This document shows, in pieces, positions 59,548-64,000 of a DNA stretch of 64,000 nt. How positions within the stretch are numbered: the stretch's first letter is position 1; each line of letters begins with the position of its first letter. Where the stretch lies: NCBI GenBank assembly GCA_964597315.1, contig CAZQXD010000016.1, positions 1 to 64,000 on the forward strand, read 5' to 3'. The translations under genes were made by a program, and so were the position numbers. The stretch comes from CAZQXD01 sp964597315. Lineage in GTDB: Bacteria > Pseudomonadota > Gammaproteobacteria > Competibacterales > Competibacteraceae. The notes beneath the pieces were generated by a model. The model worked only from the letters and a program-made list of their open reading frames with translations. It searched no databases and had not been told where the DNA came from.

Positions 59548-60048
59548 CTACGGCTTGATCTCAATGGGCGTTCCATCGGCCACCGCCCGCCAGATTTCCA
59601 CCATGGCGGTGTTGGATACGGCGATACAGCCCGCCGTCCAGTCCCGCCGCCAGGCATACAGCCAGGCCAGACCGTTGGGCCGGCCATGGAGCATGATGGC
59701 CCCGCCGGGAGACACCCCCCGGGCGACGGCGGCGCGACGCTCTCCGGGGCCGGGGTAGGTGATATGCAGGGACAGAAAGAACCGGCTGTGGGGATTGCGC
59801 CAGTCCAAAAGATAATGCCCCTCCGGGGTGCGGCCGTCCCCCTCCTGAGCCTTGGTCCCCACGGGATGAGGCCCCAGGGTCACGGGATAAACGGCCAGCA
59901 CCTGTCCACGCCGGAAAAGATACAAGCGCCGCCGGGATTTATGGACCCGCACCCGGTCGGCTGGGGGCAGGTTCCGGGCCAACAGCCAGGGCAGCCACCG
60001 CTCTCCTAGGAGCGGCAACACCGTCAACAGCCCCAGCAGCACGCCCAT
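59548..60048 (-). CDS. L,D-transpeptidase (YkuD domain)
   Basis: 166 residues. An N-terminal anchor (LLGLLTVLPLLGERWLPWLL) precedes a YkuD domain with VHKSRRRLYLFRRGQVLAVY, LGPHPVGTKAQEGDGRTPEG and the catalytic H/S-x-GC pattern (IMLHGRP ... WTAGCIAVSN). It cross-links peptidoglycan or attaches proteins to it in the periplasm. The start is ATG 60048; the frame to 60252 lies over dadA. It begins five bases after the dadA stop, so the two are probably cotranscribed; a D-amino acid link to dadA is plausible (inference). Confidence 0.85.
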   Translation of the reverse strand: MGVLLGLLTVLPLLGERWLPWLLARNLPPADRVRVHKSRRRLYLFRRGQVLAVYPVTLGPHPVGTKAQEGDGRTPEGHYLLDWRNPHSRFFLSLHITYPGPGERRAAVARGVSPGGAIMLHGRPNGLAWLYAWRRDWTAGCIAVSNTAMVEIWRAVADGTPIEIKP

Positions 60049-60053
60049 GCGTA

Positions 60054-61307
60054 TCAGCGATAGCGGTCCATGGTCAGCCCGTCCATGCTGATCTCCGGCT
60101 TGCGGCCGGTGATCAAGTCCCCCACTACCCGCCCGGAACCACAGGCCATGGTCCAGCCCAGGGTGCCGTGGCCGTTGTTCATCCACAGGTTGGCATAGGG
60201 GGACGGACCCAGGATGGGGGTGCTGTCCGGGGTCATGGGCCGCAGTCCGCACCAGTAAAACGCCTTCTGGAGATCCCCGCCCCGAGGAAACAGGTCCTGG
60301 ATCACATAGGCGATGGTCTGGCAGCGGGACTCCCGGAGCTTGAGGTCAAAACCGGCTAGTTCCGCCATGCCCGCCACTCGGATTCGGTCTCCCAGGCGGG
60401 TGATAGCCACTTTATGGGACTCATCCATGAGGGTGGACTGGGGAGCGGCGGCATCGTCCATGACCGGCAGGGTGGCGGAATAGCCCTTGACCGGGAACAC
60501 CGGGACCTTGATGCCGATGGGCTTGAGCAGCAATGGCCCATAACTGCCCAGGGCCATGACGTAGTGGTCCGCCCGCATCACGCCCTTGCCGGTGCTGATG
60601 CCGGAAATCCGTCCGCCTTCCGTCTGGATGGCGTGGATGGGAGTATCGTATTCGAAGCGCACCCCCAGCCCAGCGGCGATGGCGGCCAGGGACTGGGTAA
60701 ACTTGAAGAAATCGCCGGTCTCGTCTTTGGGCAGGTGCAGGCCGCCCACCAGCTTGTCCCGGACAGGGGCCAGCCCCGGTTCCACCCTCAGACAGCCCTC
60801 GGTGTCCAGCAAGGCGTGGGGGATGCCGTTTTGGGCCAGGATGGCGGCGTCGCGCTGGGCGCTGTCCAGTTGTTGGGCCTTGCGGAACACTTGCAAGGTG
60901 CCCCGGGTGCGTTGGTCGTACTGGATGCCGGTGTCCTCCCGCAAGGCGATCAGGCACTCCTGGCTGTAGTTGGCGATGCGCAACATCCGGTCTTTGTTTA
61001 TGGCGTAGGCCGAGGCCGTGCAGTTGAGCAGCATCCGCGCAAGCCAGCTCCACAGGGCCGGGTCCGGCAGGGGCCGGATGATCAGGGGAGCGTGTTTCTC
61101 GAACAGCCATTTGAGGGCCTTGAGGGGCACTCCCGGCGCCGCCCAGGGGCTGGAGTAGCCGGGGGAGACCTGGCCGGCATTGGCGTAGCTGGTTTCCATG
61201 CCGGACTCCGGCTGGCGATCCACCACCACCACTTCGACACCAGCTTTGGCCAGATAATAAGCGGTCGCCACCCCAACCCCGCCACCACCTAAAATAAGGG
61301 TTTTCAT
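60054..61307 (-). CDS. dadA: D-amino acid dehydrogenase small subunit
   Basis: 417 residues. FAD-binding GxGxxG at the N-terminus (TLILGGGGVGVATAYYLAKA), the DadA pattern NAGQVSPGYSSPWAAPGVPL (~49) and C-terminal FYWCGLRPMTPDSTPILGPS and NNGHGTLGWTMACGSGRVVG. It oxidises D-alanine and other D-amino acids to 2-oxoacids, passing electrons to the respiratory chain at the inner membrane. It has no adjacent alanine racemase gene. It is cotranscribed with the L,D-transpeptidase gene downstream. Confidence 0.93.
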   Translation of the reverse strand: MKTLILGGGGVGVATAYYLAKAGVEVVVVDRQPESGMETSYANAGQVSPGYSSPWAAPGVPLKALKWLFEKHAPLIIRPLPDPALWSWLARMLLNCTASAYAINKDRMLRIANYSQECLIALREDTGIQYDQRTRGTLQVFRKAQQLDSAQRDAAILAQNGIPHALLDTEGCLRVEPGLAPVRDKLVGGLHLPKDETGDFFKFTQSLAAIAAGLGVRFEYDTPIHAIQTEGGRISGISTGKGVMRADHYVMALGSYGPLLLKPIGIKVPVFPVKGYSATLPVMDDAAAPQSTLMDESHKVAITRLGDRIRVAGMAELAGFDLKLRESRCQTIAYVIQDLFPRGGDLQKAFYWCGLRPMTPDSTPILGPSPYANLWMNNGHGTLGWTMACGSGRVVGDLITGRKPEISMDGLTMDRYR

Positions 61308-61379
61308 CGGCTGCCATCCCCCATGACCAATGGCGCGCCCTCATGGCAGCGCCTGCCCAATGAGGATAGCCGAAAATTG

Positions 61380-64000
61380 TTATCTGCCCTTCCGATCGTG
61401 GTTTTGGATCAGTTCCGCCACCTGTTCCGGGGGCAGGGGCGGGCTGAAGTAATAGCCCTGGATTTCATCACAGGATTCCGCCCGCAGAAATTCCAGATGC
61501 TTTTCGGTCTCCACCCCCTCGGCGATCACTTTTAGGCGCAGACTGTGGGCCATGGCGATCACCGCCAGAGCGATGGCGGCGTCGTCTGGGTCGTTAACGA
61601 TGTCCCGGACGAAAGACTGGTCGATCTTCACCCGGTCCAGGGGAAAGCGCTTGAGATAGGCCAGGGAGGAATAGCCGGTGCCGAAATCGTCCATGGCCAG
61701 GCCCACACCGAGCCGACGAAAGGCGTTGAGGGTCTCCACGGCCAGGTCCACGTCTTTCATGAGCAGGCTCTCGGTGATCTCCAATTCCAGGGCCGCTGGT
61801 TCCAGACCGGTATCGAGGAGTATATCCGCCACCCGCTTCGCCAACCCCGGACGCAGAATCTGCCCGGCGGACAGGTTCACCGCCACCCGCAGCCCGTTCA
61901 GCCCAGCCTTCCGCCATGCGCGCAGTTGCCGACAAGCGGTCTCCAGCACCCAATCACCGATGGGCACAATCAGACCGCTCTCCTCGGCGATGGGAATGAA
62001 CCGGACCGGGGACACCCGGCCCAGGCTGGGGTTTTCCCAGCGGCACAAGGCTTCCACGCCAATCACCAGGCCGCTGGCCAGATCCATCTGGGGTTGATAG
62101 ACCAAAGACAGTTCGCCCCGGGTCAGCGCCTGGCGCAAGTGGTTCTCCAGAGTCAGCCGCTCCAGGGTCCGAACGTTCATTTTTTCGGTGAAGAACTGAA
62201 AATTGTTGCGGCCGCATTCCTTGGCGTGGTACATGGCCAGGTCGGCGCTTTTAATCAGCACCTCCAAGTCATCGCCGTCATCCCCTAGTAGGCTGATGCC
62301 GATGCTAACCCCAACGATCAGTTCATAGCTGTCTAACTTGCAAGGCAGGGCCAGTTGCTGGAGGATTTTTTCCGCCACATGAGCGGCGTCCTCATAGCCG
62401 TGAATATCCGGCAGCAGCACAATAAATTCGTCGCCCCCCTGGCGGCTCACGGTATCGCTAGCCCGCACACAGGCGCCCAAACGCCGGGCGACGATCTGGA
62501 GCAGCCGATCCCCCTGTTGGTGGCCCAATGAATCGTTGATGGTCTTGAAGCGATCCAGATTTAAAAACAGCACCGCTAAACCGGACCCCCGGCGACGGGT
62601 GTGGGCTATCTCCAGGGATAGCCGCTCCCGCAGTAGATTACGGTTGGGCAGGCCGGTCAGGCTATCGTAGTGGGCCAGGTATTGGATACGTTGTTCGGCG
62701 GCCAGGCTCTCGCTCAGATCCTTGAGAATGGCCACGAAATGGATAATCTCCCCGTTATCGTTGCGCACCCTGCTTAAAGACAGCCAGGCGGGAAACCCTT
62801 CCCCCGTCCGCCGCCGGTAGCGAACCTCCCCCTGCCAGCGCCCGCTGTCCCTGACCACTTGCCAGATCCCCCGGGAGGTGTCGCAAGCCCCTTGTTTCTG
62901 CTCCAGGCGTTCCGGCCCCTGATTTAGAACCTCGGCTTCGGAATAGCCAGTGATATGGACAAAGGCTTGATTGACCAAAACGATGCGCTGTTGGGCGTCG
63001 GTGACAAAAATAGCCTCGCCGCTGCTGGCGAATACCTGCGCCCATAATCTCTGCTGTTGTTCGGCGCGCTTGCGTGGGCTGATATCCATCCAGGAACCCA
63101 CCACTTCCCGGGGCTGTCCGGCGGCGTCCCGCAATAGCACCCGTTTGTCATGAACCCAGCGGTAACCGCCGTCCTGATGGCGAAACCGGTATTCATGGTC
63201 TATCCAGCCTTGGTGATAAAGTCGGGTCATATCCTCCAGCACCCGCTCCTGGTCGTCGGGGTGGATGTAATTGATCCAGAAGTGCTGATCCTGGAGCCAC
63301 TGTTCGGGGGTATGGCCCACTAGGTCCTGAATAGCTTCACTGACGAACAACACCCGAGCCGGCCGTCGCGGGTCATCGGGATCGGGGATCAAGTTGTAAA
63401 TGGCGGCCGGCGAGATATTCAGCACATGCTGGAGCCGGGATTGAACCCGATGCATACGCCGTTCGGTATCCTGGCGACGGGCTTGCTGGGCAAAATGATC
63501 CAGGGCGTAGGAAATCTCCAAGGCCATCTTGTCCAGCAGATCCACCAGGTCCTGGTCGAAAAACCCCTTCTCCTCGGAATACACCACCAGCACCCCGGCC
63601 ACCCGCTGTTCCTGGCGCAGCACAAACACGCCGGTGGAATGAAATCCCGCCTGCTCAATTGGGGTCCGCCAGGGTTCCACCTCCGGGTCCAGGAGCAGAT
63701 CATCGACAATCTGGTGGCGGTTGGTGCGTATCGCCCGCTCTGCGGGTCCACGGCCTTCCCGGCGGTCGCGATCCACGATCATGGGCACGTCCTTGAGGTA
63801 TTGAGCGGGCTGCCCATGCCTGGCCACCGGGACGATCAGGCGGCCATCGGCGTCCAGCAGGCCGATCCAGGCCATTCTGAAGCGCCCAAAATCCACGGCG
63901 ATACGGCAGATTTCTTGAAATAGGCCGTCCTCGTCTCGGGATCGGGAAATGGCCTGGTTGGTATAGCTCAAGGCCGCGTACAGGTTTTTCATGCGCAGCA
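61380..64000 (-). CDS. GAF-PAS-PAS-GGDEF-EAL c-di-GMP signalling protein (N-terminus open at window edge)
   Basis: At least 870 residues; the frame is still open at base 64000, and the N-terminal ATG at 63992 sits mid-pattern (LRMKNLYAALSYTNQAI), so upstream domains may be missing. GAF (~15-165), two PAS/PAC domains (~180-430), a GGDEF domain with RQGGDEFIVLLPD (~530) that keeps the active-site loop, and an EAL domain with GLVIGVEALCRWENPSLGRV (~625) and DDFGTGYSSLAYLKRFPLD. It could make and break c-di-GMP. The activity actually used depends on the sensor state and cannot be read here. Confidence 0.85.
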   Translation of the reverse strand, partial: LRMKNLYAALSYTNQAISRSRDEDGLFQEICRIAVDFGRFRMAWIGLLDADGRLIVPVARHGQPAQYLKDVPMIVDRDRREGRGPAERAIRTNRHQIVDDLLLDPEVEPWRTPIEQAGFHSTGVFVLRQEQRVAGVLVVYSEEKGFFDQDLVDLLDKMALEISYALDHFAQQARRQDTERRMHRVQSRLQHVLNISPAAIYNLIPDPDDPRRPARVLFVSEAIQDLVGHTPEQWLQDQHFWINYIHPDDQERVLEDMTRLYHQGWIDHEYRFRHQDGGYRWVHDKRVLLRDAAGQPREVVGSWMDISPRKRAEQQQRLWAQVFASSGEAIFVTDAQQRIVLVNQAFVHITGYSEAEVLNQGPERLEQKQGACDTSRGIWQVVRDSGRWQGEVRYRRRTGEGFPAWLSLSRVRNDNGEIIHFVAILKDLSESLAAEQRIQYLAHYDSLTGLPNRNLLRERLSLEIAHTRRRGSGLAVLFLNLDRFKTINDSLGHQQGDRLLQIVARRLGACVRASDTVSRQGGDEFIVLLPDIHGYEDAAHVAEKILQQLALPCKLDSYELIVGVSIGISLLGDDGDDLEVLIKSADLAMYHAKECGRNNFQFFTEKMNVRTLERLTLENHLRQALTRGELSLVYQPQMDLASGLVIGVEALCRWENPSLGRVSPVRFIPIAEESGLIVPIGDWVLETACRQLRAWRKAGLNGLRVAVNLSAGQILRPGLAKRVADILLDTGLEPAALELEITESLLMKDVDLAVETLNAFRRLGVGLAMDDFGTGYSSLAYLKRFPLDRVKIDQSFVRDIVNDPDDAAIALAVIAMAHSLRLKVIAEGVETEKHLEFLRAESCDEIQGYYFSPPLPPEQVAELIQNHDRKGR

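Noticed and set aside
60421..61344. A 307-codon second minus-strand frame within dadA
   Set aside because: Shadow of dadA with Gly/Arg/Pro-rich product and no conserved motif.
1..64000. CRISPR array, prophage or biosynthetic cluster
   Set aside because: No regularly spaced repeats, phage structural genes or assembly-line enzymes were found on either strand.

Overview
The window is high-GC DNA from a gammaproteobacterium. The gene content (NirBD/NasA nitrate assimilation, CysB/CysG, Hda, YggX, Mrp, DadA, ProS with an editing domain, a hydroxybutyrate-oligomer hydrolase pointing to polyhydroxybutyrate storage) and gene orders such as yfgD-like/hda/purMN and mrp/dcd fit that class. I cannot place it to genus. 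One 100-N run (26660-26759) shows that this is a draft scaffold. About 60 protein genes are supported. I see no rRNA, tRNA or CRISPR array.

Layout. 1-1.2 kb: end of a Gfo/Idh/MocA dehydrogenase and an RpiR sugar-type regulator. 1.4-10.5 kb: CvrA-type cation/proton antiporter, haloacid dehalogenase, a four-gene minus-strand operon (DUF4389, lipoprotein esterase, Nudix, TetR), a VWA-like/membrane J-domain pair, and a Cpx/Cop-like envelope-stress set (Spy/CpxP-like protein, response regulator, histidine kinase). 10.7-15.3 kb: PanE, a hydrolase, a GAF-PAS histidine kinase and a GcvR-like ACT protein. 15.4-26 kb: nitrate assimilation operon nasS-nirB-nirD-nasA, with a TSUP permease, a shortened CysG and CysB. 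26-32.5 kb: HDOD-GGDEF protein broken only by the artificial gap, an IS110-family element, DUF599 protein, YggX, an IscA/HesB-like protein overlapping an ATP-grasp-like protein, and CspA. 32.9-38.1 kb: hydroxybutyrate oligomer hydrolase, DUF1992, an EamA exporter and ProS. 38.1-47.2 kb: a DnaA-box cluster, acylphosphatase, DUF4398 lipoprotein, ArsC/WrbA/DUF2069, Hda, PerM, a CDP-alcohol phosphatidyltransferase, PurM/PurN/DUF3108, Dcd and Mrp. 47.3-57.2 kb: an apparently inserted block with a 58-residue membrane protein, a GGQ-domain release-factor-like protein, two paralogous xylulokinases around a HAD phosphatase, a SorC-type regulator, and a MacB-like ABC export operon with its adaptor. 57.4-64 kb: MetG, an L,D-transpeptidase, DadA and a large GGDEF-EAL protein running off the edge.

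The most informative region is the 555-base gap upstream of nasS. On the minus strand it reads, in order: two NtrC-like enhancer sites, an exact sigma-54 -24/-12 promoter, two hexaloop hairpins of the type bound by ANTAR antiterminators (NasR/NasT), an intrinsic terminator that shares bases with the second hairpin, and a 19-codon leader ORF ending two bases before nasS. NasS lacks a signal peptide, so it fits the cytoplasmic nitrate sensor that holds NasT. The operon therefore appears to be gated by nitrogen starvation (sigma-54/NtrC) and by nitrate (NasS/NasT antitermination). No nasT and no nitrate transporter gene lies in the window.

Other points worth attention: three exact DnaA boxes next to an AT-rich stretch after proS; a CysG whose siroheme-synthase half has lost its central domain and the usual catalytic Asp position; an ATP-grasp homologue that looks catalytically dead next to an A-type Fe-S carrier with an unusual cysteine pattern; and a long non-coding left flank of the IS110 transposase where a bridge RNA is expected.
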